From Puccinellia tenuiflora (taxonomy: Eukaryota > Streptophyta > Magnoliopsida > Poales > Poaceae): a stretch of 64,000 nt of DNA. The DNA lies in contig QRDG01001369.1 in NCBI GenBank assembly GCA_012064385.1, positions 185,916 through 249,915 on the forward strand, written 5' to 3'. Positions 30,734 through 42,690 of the stretch are shown here, one piece after another (position 1 is the stretch's first letter; each line of letters opens with the position of its first letter). Position numbers and translations under genes: made by a program. Under the pieces are notes generated by a model. The model was not told the DNA's origin. It was given only the letters and a program-made list of their open reading frames with translations, and ran no database searches.

Positions 30734-32347
30734 TCAGACGTACGCCTTGGGCGGGTACTTGGCGACGCAGTCCACCCACGGGTTGCAGCTCTTGGCGCCG
30801 CTGTTCTCCGTTCCCGGCGCCGCGGCCGGCACGTCGCGGAGCGCGCGCCACACGGCGCTGTTGCACTTGAATCCCGAGCCGAAGCCGATCTGCCACACGC
30901 GGTTGCCGCGCTTCACCCGTCCCTTGGCCTCGGCGTAGGCGAGCTCGTACCAGAGCGAGCTGCTGCTGGTGTTGCCGAACCGATGCAGCGCGCACTTGCT
31001 CGGCTCCATGTCCTTGTCCTCCAGCTTCAGGCTGTTCTGCACCTCCTCCAGCACCGCGCGGCCGCCGGCGTGCACGCAGAAGTGGTCGAACGCGCGCCGG
31101 AAGTTTGGGATGTAGGGGCGCACGCCCTTGGCGCGGAACACGCGGCGCATCATGAGCGACTTGGCGAACTTGAGCTGCTCCGTCAAGGGGAGCACCAGGG
31201 GGCCCAGCGTGGTGATGTTGGTCTTGAGCGCGTCCCCGGCGACCGACATGAGCTCCCGCGCCAGAGACACGCCGACCTTGCCGCCTTCGTCCTCGCGCTG
31301 GTAGACGCAGTTGAAGCACTCGTCCGTGGCGCCCTTATGCGTGCGCACGGTGTGGAGCAGGCGGTACTTGGCGCGGCCGGCGTCGGCGCGCCGGTTGGAG
31401 AGCAGGGCCGCGGCGCCGCCCATGCGGAAGATGCAGTTGGAGAGCAGCATGGCGCGGTCGTTTCCGAAGTACCAGTTGAGGGTGATGTTCTCGGTGCTGA
31501 GGACCACGGCGTACGAGTTGGGGTGCGCCTGGAGCATGTCCCTGGCGAGGTCGATGGCGATGAGGCCGGCGCTGCACCCCATGCCGCCGAGGTTGAAGGA
31601 CTTGACGTCCTCGCGCATCTTGTAATGGTGGATGATCATGGAGGCGAGCGACGGCGTCGGGTTGAAGAGGCTGCAGTTGACGATGAGGATGCCCACGTCC
31701 CTGCGCGGGTTGATCCCCGTGGACGCGAACAGAGCGTCCAGGCAGCCGAACATGACCGCCTCGGCCTCCAGCCGCGCCTCGGCCATGTTGAGCCTGGGCG
31801 GGCGCGCCTGGACGCCGGGGGGCAGGTACGTCTCGTCCCCGAGCGCGGAGCGGTTGGTGATCTTGGTCTGGAACTCGAGCGCCTTGTCGTTGAAGCACCC
31901 CGTGCTCTCGGTCATGTCGAGGAAGGCCTCCTTGGAGATCTTGAGCTGGTCGTCGGGCTTGTAGCAGGCGAACTCGACGAGGTAGACCGGGCGCGGGCGC
32001 TTGAAGTAGTAGACGGTGAGGAGGAGCATGGCGGTGCCGAGCCAGGCGACGCAGGTGAGCAGGTCGATGGAGTGGTAGATGACGTCGAGGCGGACGAAGG
32101 AGTAGGCGGCGGAGGCGAGGACCGGGACGCAGAGCCACGGCAGGTACGACGTGGGGCTGCCGCCGTGGCGGAGCCCCAGCTTGACGTACTTGAGGTTGAC
32201 GGAGCGGGCGAAGTCCGGGAGGCGGCGGCGTATCTTGATGATGATGCTGGGCAACCGCTCGGCGCCCTGCAGAGCGGCGTCACCGGAGAAGGACATCTCG
32301 GCCGTGAGGCGCTCCCGCTCCATGACGGCCGCCGGCGCAGACTCCAT
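30734..32347 (-). CDS. KCS: 3-Ketoacyl-CoA synthase, very-long-chain fatty-acid elongase (537 residues)
   Basis: KCS condenses malonyl-CoA with long-chain acyl-CoA, the first and chain-length-determining step of the ER elongase that makes precursors of wax, suberin and sphingolipids. The N-terminus is followed by two membrane segments at about residues 68-84 and 96-113. The FAE1/CUT1-like condensing domain has NCSLFNPTPSLAS, the catalytic Cys258 in NLGGMGCSAG, ENITLNWYFGNDRAML, His426 in CVHAGGRAV and Asn459 in HRFGNTSSSSLWYELAY. The C-terminus has GSGFKCNSAVW. Length and the Cys-His-Asn triad are those of active plant KCS enzymes. The gene is one exon, as many KCS genes are. A TATA box lies about 140 bases upstream of the ATG. 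The exact subfamily is not decided. Confidence 0.95.
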   Translation of the reverse strand: MESAPAAVMERERLTAEMSFSGDAALQGAERLPSIIIKIRRRLPDFARSVNLKYVKLGLRHGGSPTSYLPWLCVPVLASAAYSFVRLDVIYHSIDLLTCVAWLGTAMLLLTVYYFKRPRPVYLVEFACYKPDDQLKISKEAFLDMTESTGCFNDKALEFQTKITNRSALGDETYLPPGVQARPPRLNMAEARLEAEAVMFGCLDALFASTGINPRRDVGILIVNCSLFNPTPSLASMIIHHYKMREDVKSFNLGGMGCSAGLIAIDLARDMLQAHPNSYAVVLSTENITLNWYFGNDRAMLLSNCIFRMGGAAALLSNRRADAGRAKYRLLHTVRTHKGATDECFNCVYQREDEGGKVGVSLARELMSVAGDALKTNITTLGPLVLPLTEQLKFAKSLMMRRVFRAKGVRPYIPNFRRAFDHFCVHAGGRAVLEEVQNSLKLEDKDMEPSKCALHRFGNTSSSSLWYELAYAEAKGRVKRGNRVWQIGFGSGFKCNSAVWRALRDVPAAAPGTENSGAKSCNPWVDCVAKYPPKAYV

Positions 32348-32485
32348 GGATCGATCGATCTCTAATTAAGCTCGATCGAAACGAAGGTGGCGAGCGTTTT
32401 CGATCGAGTCGCTCGCCTTTGGTGTGAGTTGGACCGAGGCGCCGGGACCGGAAGCGTGAGTTGAGTTGGCGTGGCGGGCGGCTGA

Positions 32486-32493
32486 ATATATAG
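32486..32493 (-). promoter_or_regulatory. TATA box of the ketoacyl-CoA synthase gene
   Basis: Reverse-strand CTATATAT about 140 bases upstream of the ATG at 32347. Confidence 0.55.
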
Positions 32494-32499
32494 GTGTGC

Positions 32500-34599
32500 G
32501 AGACGATCGAGGCGCTGCTCCTGCGGGAACAAACTTGTGGTGGCATATTCGGCTGCCGGGGCGGTCAAACTTATAGGCGTCCAAACACCATGGCAGAGAC
32601 GGAAGGTCGCTCCGACTCGAATTCCATATCCGTGTACTGGCCCAGAACGGACACACGTCAGTCAGACGATGACTGGAATACGCACTCCGAAACGCAGCTG
32701 AACCGTATACGTACGCCGCAGAGTTCGCCTCGTACCCAGAATTCCTATACGAAATAACCACGTGCGACCTGTATAATCCGGACGTCGGGAAGTTTTACTA
32801 CTACTGTTTGTTTTCAACACGAGGAGGAAGTGTTACTGTTAACTACTACGACCTCGGGTTTACTCGCCGATTGACCTGCCGGGGAGAGGAGAGAAGAGAA
32901 GAAAGCGTCAGGGTCGCACGCGGTAGCAGTCAGCAGACGGGAGAGGAGCGATGGAGATGGACAGGTAAGGGAGGGTGGCCTATATTAATGGCGGTGGTTA
33001 CCGCGGGCGCTCAACCACTTGGAATTAAGGAGGCACGGCACAGGTAGACGACGACGTGATCCGCGCCTGGCAGCGGCAGCGGCGACGCCGCGAGCAAGCT
33101 AGCTATATCCACCGGTGCAGTGCAGGTGGTGTGGCCGGGAAGGATCATCGATCGGTGACGACAGACAGGTCAGCCCGCCGGCCGGAGCGTGTTGCACTGT
33201 TTGCCTCTTTCTTCGACCCCGCCGTTCATCAATTCGTTTGGTTGACCTAGCTTTCTGCTTTTAAAAAATACAGAGATCTTGTAAAGCTCGTGTTGGTTGA
33301 GCCCGCGGCGCGCGTACGTGACAGCTTCCTTCCAGCGCTTCTGATCTGATGGTGCGCGCCACATGCGCGGATTCATTCTTCGATCGCCCAACGGGTCTAT
33401 TCCGGTACATAAATAAGGAAAACGTTTTGCGTTCATATAGTTGCAACTTTGCGAGGGTACAAAAATTCTGGTGGTTGGATGGATGGATCAGTCGGATTGG
33501 GACTAGGATAAATGAGTATAATGGTTTAGCCTGCTCACGGTGGGCAGTAACAATGTGTAAAATTGACTTGGGATGTGTGATGTTACTAGCTAAGTTTTGA
33601 CACCACGAAACATATATTTAAGGTTTATAAAATACATTTTAGCCAAATTCTAAATGTCAAAAAATTGAATTAAAAGTTCCGTTCATACAACTCGACATTG
33701 TTTATGCTCACGAAGTCGTTTTACGTAAAACATATATTTTTTTTGTTCAAATTGTTTTGACATGTCAAATTCCTTCTCGGTAGCAGGAGCATATACTCCC
33801 ATGTGTCAAAATGAATTTATTAAAAGCTCTTCGTTTCGATAATGCTTTCCACTTTTCAGTTTTTTCTCTGAGTTTCTCTCGCATATCTACTCCGACTCTA
33901 TGGATTCGAAGTCATTTGGGGTAAACAAATAGGAGAAGTTCAATGCGATTTTTTTGAATGATGTTTGGGCCATTTGTTTCTTCAGAACCAATTCTGTATG
34001 ATATTTCCTGTAAAATGAAGAATTTCTCATGACGACTGAGTCTTCCACAAAAATAAATAAGCGTGAAAAAAGATTTGTTGTCCTTAAATCATTACTAAGA
34101 ACCATCTGATCCAAACATCAGGCATATTCTGCCTTGAAAAACATTAGCAGGAAAACATATGTTTTCCTGCAAATTAGACATGTCGAAAAAATCTGAATTT
34201 TGTTCATCATGTAGAGGACTAAAGTATGTTCATTCTTTGAACCTTTTATGATTATACGAGCTTCCATAAAAATATGATAAGTCAAAAGTGAGCAGAAGCA
34301 TGCTGAAACAACACAACCAAGTAATGTTGAACATCCAATAAAATTGAAATGACTAAAACTTAGCATGAGCATTAATTGAGTTGGCTTCCGAAAGCGCTTT
34401 CTTTATGGATGTATAGTTAGGATCAATACATTTATTTCGGTTGGGTTGTTGTCATGGGAGGCATGACTTAGTTTTATGGCATCCTCCTTCTTCCTTGGAA
34501 AATGTTTCATGCACTTCTTTTGTGAAAAGTGAAACTTTACATTTCCCTCTTTTGCATCAATGTTTGCACCTGCGGTTCTAACAAAAGGCTTCGAAGTAT
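32500..34599. other. Intergenic, promoter-distal region
   Basis: The first several hundred bases are probably KCS upstream sequence. No gene, RNA gene or clear transposon ends are supported. Small inverted repeats occur, for example AGGAAAACATATGTTTTCCT near 34150. Confidence 0.4.
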
Positions 34600-36250
34600 T
34601 ACAGGACAAGGAGAATAACTCTCCATGTCCATTATAACAAAATCAACATACACAAAAGTTAAGTGCAATTATACCATGAAATAACTCACTCTACCTTATT
34701 CTCTATTGGTACATGAATCAGTTAGAAGCAAGTCTATATTGCAAGGAGGCCTGAGACCAATACCCAGAGCATCATAAAAAATTCTAGGAATAGGTGTAAC
34801 AGTAGCGCCCAAATCAAGAATGGCATAACATGTAATGTTTACTATAGTTACGTGTACTTTGGATTCCTATACATCCTCAAACATAGGTGAGATCATAGCT
34901 TATTTATTATAACTCTCTATCGTTTCTCTTAAAACATGATTAGCAATATACGAGCCAGAACGAACTTTATAATCATTAACAAATGGGTCTTTGGCTAATT
35001 TTTGTAAGGCAGAGATTCGTTCATGCAAACTAAAACCATCAACTTTAATTAAAATGATCAGAGGTAATGTCACAAAGCATTTTAATTTAATTTATAGGCG
35101 CAAGTAGTGTCACTAAGGGTAGATCAGGCTTGTTTGTTTTTATTCTTTCAGTACTCCCTCCGATCCATAAAAAGTGTCGCTCATTTTGTACTAAGTTAGT
35201 ACAAACTTTGTACTAAGTGGGCGACACTTTTTATGGACCGGAGGAAGTAGGAAATTTCATGTATGGTCTATTTATGTATTTAATGAGAGGAGTTTCTTCC
35301 CTTGGATATTGTACCAAACTTCGTGTGTGACTTATGATTACTCATGAATGTAATCTTATCATGGACATATTCTATAGAGAAATATTTTGTCTTAACATAA
35401 AGTTCCAGAGATGATACTTTCCGACAAGAGTAGATAAAAACTTATCAAATTTCTTTATCCATGAGATTGAGTATATGAGCAAGCATGATCTATCCTTATG
35501 CGGCGTGGTAGCTCTTTGATGGCATCATTAAGTTTCCCAATTAACCCATCCAGGTGAGTGTTAACTTGTTCAATTTATAGCTCTCTTTTTTCTGTCTTTC
35601 TCGGACACCCAAATAAACTACCAAGGATAGAGGTAGCATAATCAACACTTGATATACTGAAATTACCATTCGCCATATAGTCAAGAAGAATTATAGACCA
35701 AGAGTTAAGCCCATTATAATGTATCCTAAGAACATAGAGTTTAACATGTATAGTAGGGCATCTCTTATTCATCCTAAACTAAGCCTCCATCAAAGATTCT
35801 CTTGGTGTTGTTAAAATACGACTACTTCGTGTTCAACATGGTAAACATTTTTAATTGAAAAAATCATACATGCTAAAACAAAAATATAATATTTCTATGT
35901 GTTTTTGATATATGATAAGTGAAACTATAAAAGTTAAATAAGCTACACTATTTTTTGTGTTTTCAAATAAGTAACAAAAACAAGAACATAACAAGACAAC
36001 TGAAACTATTTTCCAAGACCTAAAGGGGGAGGGTGAGCTCAGAACGACACCAAATTTAGCAAGAGAGTGGTTAAAAGGCGCAAAAGAGATTCCCGAAAAC
36101 GGAGTCAGAAAGAGTTCTAAGTGTAAACCAACTCATTGGGACTCTAAACATAGAGTATCACAGAAAGTGGCTACCCCCTCCCTCCCAAAGATGACCTGGG
36201 GTTGATATTGATCAAGGGATCTCCTGATGTATCATCATTCATCTTCAAGC
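34600..36250 (-). pseudogene. Decayed Gypsy-type gag and aspartic-protease region
   Basis: On the minus strand around 34830-34700 the peptide AILDLGATVTPIPR resembles the active-site DLGASVS segment of Gypsy (Athila-like) proteases, followed by DALGIGL and LTDS. Around 35772-35450 a gag-like frame includes GSLFGCPRKTEKREL. Upstream near 36000-36250 the sequence resembles a leader next to a primer-binding site. Frames are broken throughout, so this is a dead remnant. A Stowaway element is inserted at 35154-35247. Family assignment is by motif only. Confidence 0.5.
35154..35247. mobile_element. Stowaway MITE (94 bp)
   Basis: The ends CTCCCTCCGATCCATAAAAA and TTTTTATGGACCGGAGGAAG are inverted copies with one small mismatch. 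TA flanks at 35152-35153 and 35248-35249 are the expected Stowaway target duplication. The interior pairs through GTGTCGC and GTACTAAGT. Confidence 0.92.
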
Positions 36251-37078
36251 AATACCAATAATATAATAAGAAGTTGACATTCCACATGTTAGGTGTAGCT
36301 GGTGTATTCGGCGGCTCCCTATTTAGTGCTATGCATGGTTCCTTGGTAACCTCTAGTTTGATCAGGGAAACTACTGAAAATGAATCCGCTAATGAGGGTT
36401 ACAAATTTGGTCAAGAGGGTGCCTTATGTCCCCAACTCGATCGTGGTGATTGTCAGGTAACACAGTTTAATAGAATGAGATTAAAACAATGTAAACTATA
36501 TATAAACAAATGTAACGGCGCCGAAAGAGCTTTTGATGTGGGATCAATGTAAATGAAATAGATGTATTTTGTATTTTTTTAATACATAAATTGTAAAGTT
36601 GTGCATCAATATAAAAGTGTGTTGTTATGATAAAAAGCGGCATGGGGTTCATGGGTTCATTTGACCTCCATCTCATAAATAAGGTGGAACAAATTAGCAA
36701 TTGTAGACAAGATAAATGACATGCTACTTCTATTATAGTGTTTGATTTACATTCATATGGGCATCACACGTTCTAATGTAGAGATGATCCAACACGTCTC
36801 TCTGATACTCCTCCAAGCAAGTGTGTTGTTTCATCCTCAGAATTAAGTGGCTACACTATTATGTGATGGCACAGAATATTTTCTAAAGTGGTGACATGAT
36901 TTTAGATGATCTCATGCACTATCACGAACAAATGAGATCACTTTTGTTTTCACTAGACGGGTATATAAAGCACATTGCATCTCATTATCCCTCTTAATTA
37001 AGGTAGATATAGAAAAGTAAAAAACCATAGCAGGTCTACCAAATTTTGTCTCGCTATCTAGTTGCTTACTACAAGTAC
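36251..37078. other. Intergenic, no supported feature
   Basis: AT-rich DNA between the Gypsy remnant and the 5-kb solo LTR. A 92-codon open frame at 36274-36552 shows no recognised domain. Confidence 0.35.
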
Positions 37079-40000
37079 ACTCCTGTAATACCCCGCAGTT
37101 ATAGGTTTTGAAAGGGTAGAAATAGGAAGTTTGCATCTTTGCATTCATGCATGCTTGAAAAGTCCGAATAATTTTCGCGCTTTTATGCAAAAGGACTAGT
37201 TGTCGAGATAACTCGATCTAACATTAGTCGCCTATTTTGAAACCCTAGTTTTAAAAGATAGGTTGGGTTATCAACTTTAATGAAAGTTTATTTAGGTAAC
37301 TTCAAATTTGAATACAAATGTATCAACACTTGTAAATATTATCTCTATTCTCTCTCTCAAATCTTTGAATTCATGTTTCGAATCAACACATACATTTTGT
37401 CTTAATATTCTAAGAATTCACATTCATGTAATTCCACATTTCATTCTCCACAAAAATTTCAATAATCATCATTACATTTCCCAAACAACTCTTCTTACAA
37501 ATTGCAATAATATCCAGCATCCAATACATTTTACAATTAAATTTTTATACACAATTTTGATATCAATAAATTACAATATGCACTTCTGAGATAAAATAAA
37601 TTACATTATACAAGAAACTTTATAAGTGGAATTGTTCCACAAACCTGTTACAAATAAATGTTATCAGGTCCTTTTACAAATTTACTACTGAAAAGTAAAA
37701 ATAAAAGAAAAACCTATAAACTAAATCCTTTAGATAATCTTCTGAAATTCTTCAACCTGAAAAAGCAAACAATTCACAAAGAAAAGAGTTGTTAAGGTTA
37801 GAAATTTTAGCCTAGTACATTGGTACTGGCTATTGATATAATACTTGGCAGAGTGTCTAATTCCATGAATTGGAATTGACATTGGAGTTCACAGTCAAAA
37901 ATCAAATCAAATATCCAACATTAAGCAACTTGATCATGCTCAGCATGCATTAAGCATGTAAAAGAGGCAAAGGCAGAACCAGCTTCACAACTTAGGCAAC
38001 CTGAGGGACTAGCTGGTTATCACATGGATACATAATCATCTTCAACATTTGTCCAAAGGCAACCAGGAAACAGAACAAACCATCTCTGCCAAATATAACT
38101 TTTAAATCCACCTTCATAATTGTGGTGTCACATTTACCATTAATTGGATAAATGGACCCTATATTCCTTAAAGCCCACAGGTAAAGACAGTCACAACCCA
38201 GTTACAATTCTAGCCCACCAGAGAAGCCACCCAAATCCATCAAGTATATATCAATTCTATGGCAGCAGAGGGATGCCAAACAGTTCATAACCATAGTGCA
38301 TAGCAGTAGTCGACAGGAGCTTGATAAGACCAAGTGAGGTGGAGGGATAACTCCCTGCGCAAAGATCCTAGCTGAGAGTAATCCACAAGTGGATTTGAAA
38401 CCATTCCACAACTCAAATGGATGGACTTGAAACAGTTCATAACCAGATTGAACAACAACAGCCGGCAGAGCAAGGATAGGATCAAGGAGGAGGAAGGAGT
38501 GAGCCAAAAAGGGAGTAAACAATACCTTGGCACAGAAATTCAACCACCAGAGGATAAGAACCTCCATAGTTTAACAGAAGAGTAGCAACTCGAGGTGGAG
38601 GAGGGCCACTGCAAGCAGCTTACACATTACATGCAATTATCCTGGTGTCACCACCAGAATCATCTAAAAACCCTATAAATAGGGCAGCCAGCCGAATCCA
38701 CAAAGCATCACACAGCCCAGCTCATCACACACATTTCTGAAAATGTTCATCATCAAGAACATTAGCCACATCAAATCTTGCAGCTAGAACTATACACCTT
38801 AGGAAATTTGAAGCAGCTAGGAGGAGCAGGCTATCCACAAGACGCAGGTTGTCAGTATAGCCAGAAGACCAAGCTACTCAGCAGCAGCAGGTTGATCTTT
38901 TGAGTGTTAGGCAGAGAAGGAGAGAGTTAGCTAACTCTGATAATGACAGAGCCAAGCTAAGCATGTTTGCATGCATGGAAGGGGAAGTGAGGAATATCTG
39001 TTCTTATCAGAACCATGTTGAACATGGATTATGCTAAGGATAGATAAGAGGGAAGTGCAGCACCTATTCTTTATAATATACACAAGCTAGTAGCCTAGCA
39101 TATCTATCACTAGAAGAAGCACAGGAAAGCATAAGAAAAGATTTTTCCAAAAGCTTATTAGTTTAGCCAGCTTCTGTGTAACTCCAGTGGAGGCATCACA
39201 GCATGCATAGCTAATTTCCTTTAGCCACATAAATAATTCCACACTTGCACAAAGCACAGAACACAGCTATAGCCAATATCCAATTCCAAACCCTATTTTT
39301 CTCACCCAAATCTTACTTCTGTCCACTAAAGCAATCCTTCTAAATATAACCACTACTGAATCAAGCATTAAAACATCTAGAGCAAAATAAATCATCAACA
39401 ACAAAACATATCCAGTGTACCAGCACAATTTTTGCTAAGTACCAGTGAGGAAATCGTGAGCAGCATAGAAGCTAAGCTAGATCAGAAAGGAGTCTAGAAG
39501 GAGGAGTTAGCAGAGAGGAGGAAGAGGAACCTTACCGTGCGCCCATGGCCGTAACGGCATGACGACGGGGCAGTGCCCGTGTGGTCATGACGGAGGACCA
39601 AGGGAGGAAGTCGCACCGCAGCAACACCACCTCAGTACCACCGTAGCACGGAGGCGAGCTCCACACCGGCGGCGGAGCAGAGCAGGAGTCGGGAGCACGA
39701 TTAATCGCGCTGCAACCGAGACCACAACCGGGGGACGAGCCAGCACGCACGCGTCGGTGGAGAAGAAGGAGAGCAGCTAGGCAGAACCAGAGAGCGGAGC
39801 CGAACCCCTAATCATGGCGAGGTAGCTCAGAGGAGGAGAAGCACAGCGGAGCGGTGCCATCACCGAAACCCTAACCCTAGGGATGGGTTGCGCACGAACA
39901 CACCAGAAGAGGAAAAGCAGATCGACGGGGAGGAGAAGAGAGAGCGTCAAAAGGGCTTTCTTTTGCGCCCTAACACGACGACGGAGACGGCCGGAGCACG

Positions 40001-40340
40001 CCGGAATCAGTCGGTGACGGCGAAGGCGAAAAGGGGATCGTGTCGACCACGGGAGCGAGAGAGGGAGAGAGAGAGAAGAGGGGAAGGAGAGAGTGGGTCG
40101 GACTGAGTCGGTTCAACCGAACCGGTGCGGGTTGACCTGGTTCAACCCAGTAAACCAGGGACTTAGTTGTAATTTCTAAAAATTGCTGAATTCAAATCAA
40201 ACCCTAGTTATAATTCAAATTTTAAATCCAAAATAAGAATCCTAAAAATCAAATAAAAATATGTTATTAACTCAAAATTTTGCAAGAATTTCAAAAATGA
40301 TTTTTATTTGATTTATTGAAAAATATTTCTTGAGTGAAAA

Positions 40341-40568
40341 ATTCAAAGATCCTTAAGTGGAAATGATTTGAATTATTTTCCAAAATATTCAAAGATCCTT
40401 AAGTGGAAATGATTTGAATTATTTTCCAAAATATTCAAAGATCCTTAAGTGGAAATGATTTGAATTATTTTCCAAAATATTCAAAGATCCTTAAGTGGAC
40501 ATGATTTGAATTGTTTTTAATATTCAAGGATCCTTCAGTGGAAATGAATTGAATTATTTTCCTAAAGT
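40341..40568 (+). repeat. Tandem repeat, 46-bp unit, about 5 copies
   Basis: Copies start at 40341, 40387, 40433, 40479 and about 40522. The first three are nearly identical (ATTCAAAGATCCTTAAGTGG core); the last two have diverged. Confidence 0.92.
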
Positions 40569-41693
40569 AAAATAAATTACCATTCTGCAAATGACTGTCG
40601 CGTAACTCATCCTAGGTAAAACACACAAAAAGGGGAACATCATCTTAAAACATGAAGGGGGGGGGGATTTCCAAAACCTCTAAAAATCATTTCATCTATG
40701 CATAATAGCATAAATTGGATTTTCAAACATTGTCTTATAAAGACAATGATGTTGATTTTCAGAACACGAGGTTCACGAATCGCCGGAAGCTTTAGACTGC
40801 ACTACTTGTCAGTCTCAAGGCAAGTTCATTCTTGCATACCGTTTGATGTATTTTTATCAAAGTACTTGCAAAGTTACTTATACGTTCCTTTCACTTGCAT
40901 CAGAAAAAGAAAAAGTAATTTTTGAATGATGTGGTATATACTACTGGTTGGCGGTGGAACAATGGTAAGATGAATAGGTACGGTGTTCCATCGTATGGGA
41001 AGGTATATATCCTTAGGATCTAATAACCCCTGTTCCAGTGATCCTTTCGCCGTAATAAAAGCATCAACCAACGGACTTTGTATGGGCGAGGTCAGTCAGA
41101 GGCTTCTTTTCTCATCCGCATATCCTCGGCAGGCCTACACCGGGTTGGGTCGTTGCGGCGGCCAACAGCGTGGAAGCGTGTGCTCTTCCTGCCCGATAGG
41201 GTAATTGGTGGGGAAGCTTGGGAGGGGTGTTGGGTATGCGTGGAACATGATTCCCCTACCGCATCACAAATGGGCGGATGTGTGTTGATTTGGGAGAAGC
41301 TCCACATGACTGGATGTCCTGAGTCTTGGCTATAACACTCATGGAGTGTAAAGAGAGCATATATAGGGCCAGGCAACTGTTGGGTAAAGTGATGCAACTC
41401 TGCAGAGTCAAACAACAAATTTGTGATTTCACAACCGTGTTCCCGGTATGGAACTACGAGATCGAGGCCGGAATGGAGTCCCATTTGGATTCACAAGACC
41501 GGTGGAGACTGTGTACATAGTTTTCAGAATAAAATCAATCTTTTGAAGAAATGTTTACAAAAACTTGCATCTATGCCAAAGACCCGAGGTTTTGGCAGTA
41601 ACTAGTGCATGATACACCTTATCTATATATATATAATCAGAACTTGCTGAGTAACGCTGTTGCTCACCCTTTCCCTTTTGACCCCATGCTTAG

Positions 41694-41836
41694 ACTTTGA
41701 GGAGGCAATCAAGGAGAGTTATGGAGCTTACCATGAGGACGAGGTGTACTACGAGGAACCTGATCTATCCGGAGGGGTGGAAGGCGTCGACTACCTGATT
41801 GCTTATGGAGGCGATGATGATGAGCCCGAGACTTAG
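41694..41836 (+). other. Exon-like acidic reading frame inside the long LTR
   Basis: After a pyrimidine-rich stretch ending ATGCTTAG, a frame of 47 codons without ATG begins FEEAIKESYGAYHEDEVYYE, contains GVDYLIAYGGDDDEPET and ends in TAG. The pyrimidine tract plus AG looks like a splice acceptor, so it may be a 3' terminal exon of a spliced LTR transcript or a captured gene. I do not recognise the peptide. Confidence 0.35.
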
Positions 41837-42302
41837 TCTCCTATCTTAGGGGCAGGGCCGAGCAATTCTAGACTAGTACTACTTAGGTTGTTGAGCCCGA
41901 TGGTTCTTAGTTTGCTTCTGTCTATCGTTAATAAGTTGACCTCAGTCAACCGTACTGTAGTTGAAATTCCTCCCATGTCGGAGGAAGACGTTGAAGCTTT
42001 TGTACATTTCTGACTTGTAATCTTTAGCAGTGTGTAATAAAGTGGACCCGCAATGTTTCTGTTGTACTACTCTGAGGGATGTAATATTTATGGATAGGTC
42101 CTTCCGTGGATGTTATGTCAACGACTTGTACACTACAATATGCAGTGGTGTGCGGGGTCACCGCAACTCCATCTAACACATATATGTTCCCCTCTCACGC
42201 CCTAACATACTAGTTTGATCAGAACATGCATACAATAATGAGGTAATAATATGCACTCTACAAATACATCAAACACATACTGAAATTGCGGAAATGCAAA
42301 AC

Positions 42303-42685
42303 GGTGCCCGGGCTCATATGCTCCCGGTTACTGTTCCATTTTTTTGAATTTTGAAAACGCTTCAAAAAAATCTGAAAAAATTGTGCGGAAACATATTCAT
42401 GTATGCAACACTCGTGTAAATTTTCGACAGAAAACATCAAATATTGCGCCCTGTGCAAAAAAGACAAAAATCTGTCTTTTTGAATAGTGGACTGTTCACC
42501 TATTCAAAAAGACAGATTTGTCTTTTTTGCACAGGGCGCAATATTTGATGTTTTCTGTCGAAATTTTACACGAGTGTTGAATACTCCAATATGTTCGTGT
42601 TCAATTTTTTTCAGAATTTTTCGAAGCATTTTACTATTTAAAAAAAAATCGAAAACAAAACCGGGCTCATATGAGCCCGGGCACC
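42303..42685. mobile_element. Fold-back MITE (383 bp) with GC-rich ends
   Basis: The ends GGTGCCCGGGCTCATATG and CATATGAGCCCGGGCACC are inverted copies, and the centre pairs almost perfectly over about 90 bases on each side of 42490 (GACAGAAAACATCAAATATT against its complement, then AAAAAGACAGA). AAAAC flanks both ends (42298-42302 and 42686-42690) and is a possible 5-bp target duplication. Confidence 0.85.
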
Positions 42686-42690
42686 AAAAC

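Larger units (their letters stand above)
37084..42165 (+). mobile_element. Very long solo LTR (5082 bp) with 5-bp target duplication
   Basis: The element starts TGTAATACCCCGCAG and ends GGGGTCACCGCA. It is flanked by ACTCC at 37079-37083 and 42166-42170. There is no polymerase, integrase or primer-binding site inside, so it is best read as one LTR left after recombination. LTRs near 5 kb are known for LARD-type elements of the Triticeae such as Sukkula; that assignment is a guess from size. Internal landmarks are a GC-rich leader-like part (39480-40100), a 46-bp tandem repeat (40341-40568) and an exon-like acidic frame (41694-41836). Confidence 0.7.

Noticed and set aside
30983..32365. 460-codon open frame on the plus strand
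   Set aside because: It is the antisense shadow of the GC-rich KCS gene, has no domain, and is low-complexity in Ala, Glu and Val.
41694..41836. Calling the acidic frame a host gene
   Set aside because: It has no ATG, lies within a repeat with LTR ends, and no upstream exon could be identified; kept as a lead only.
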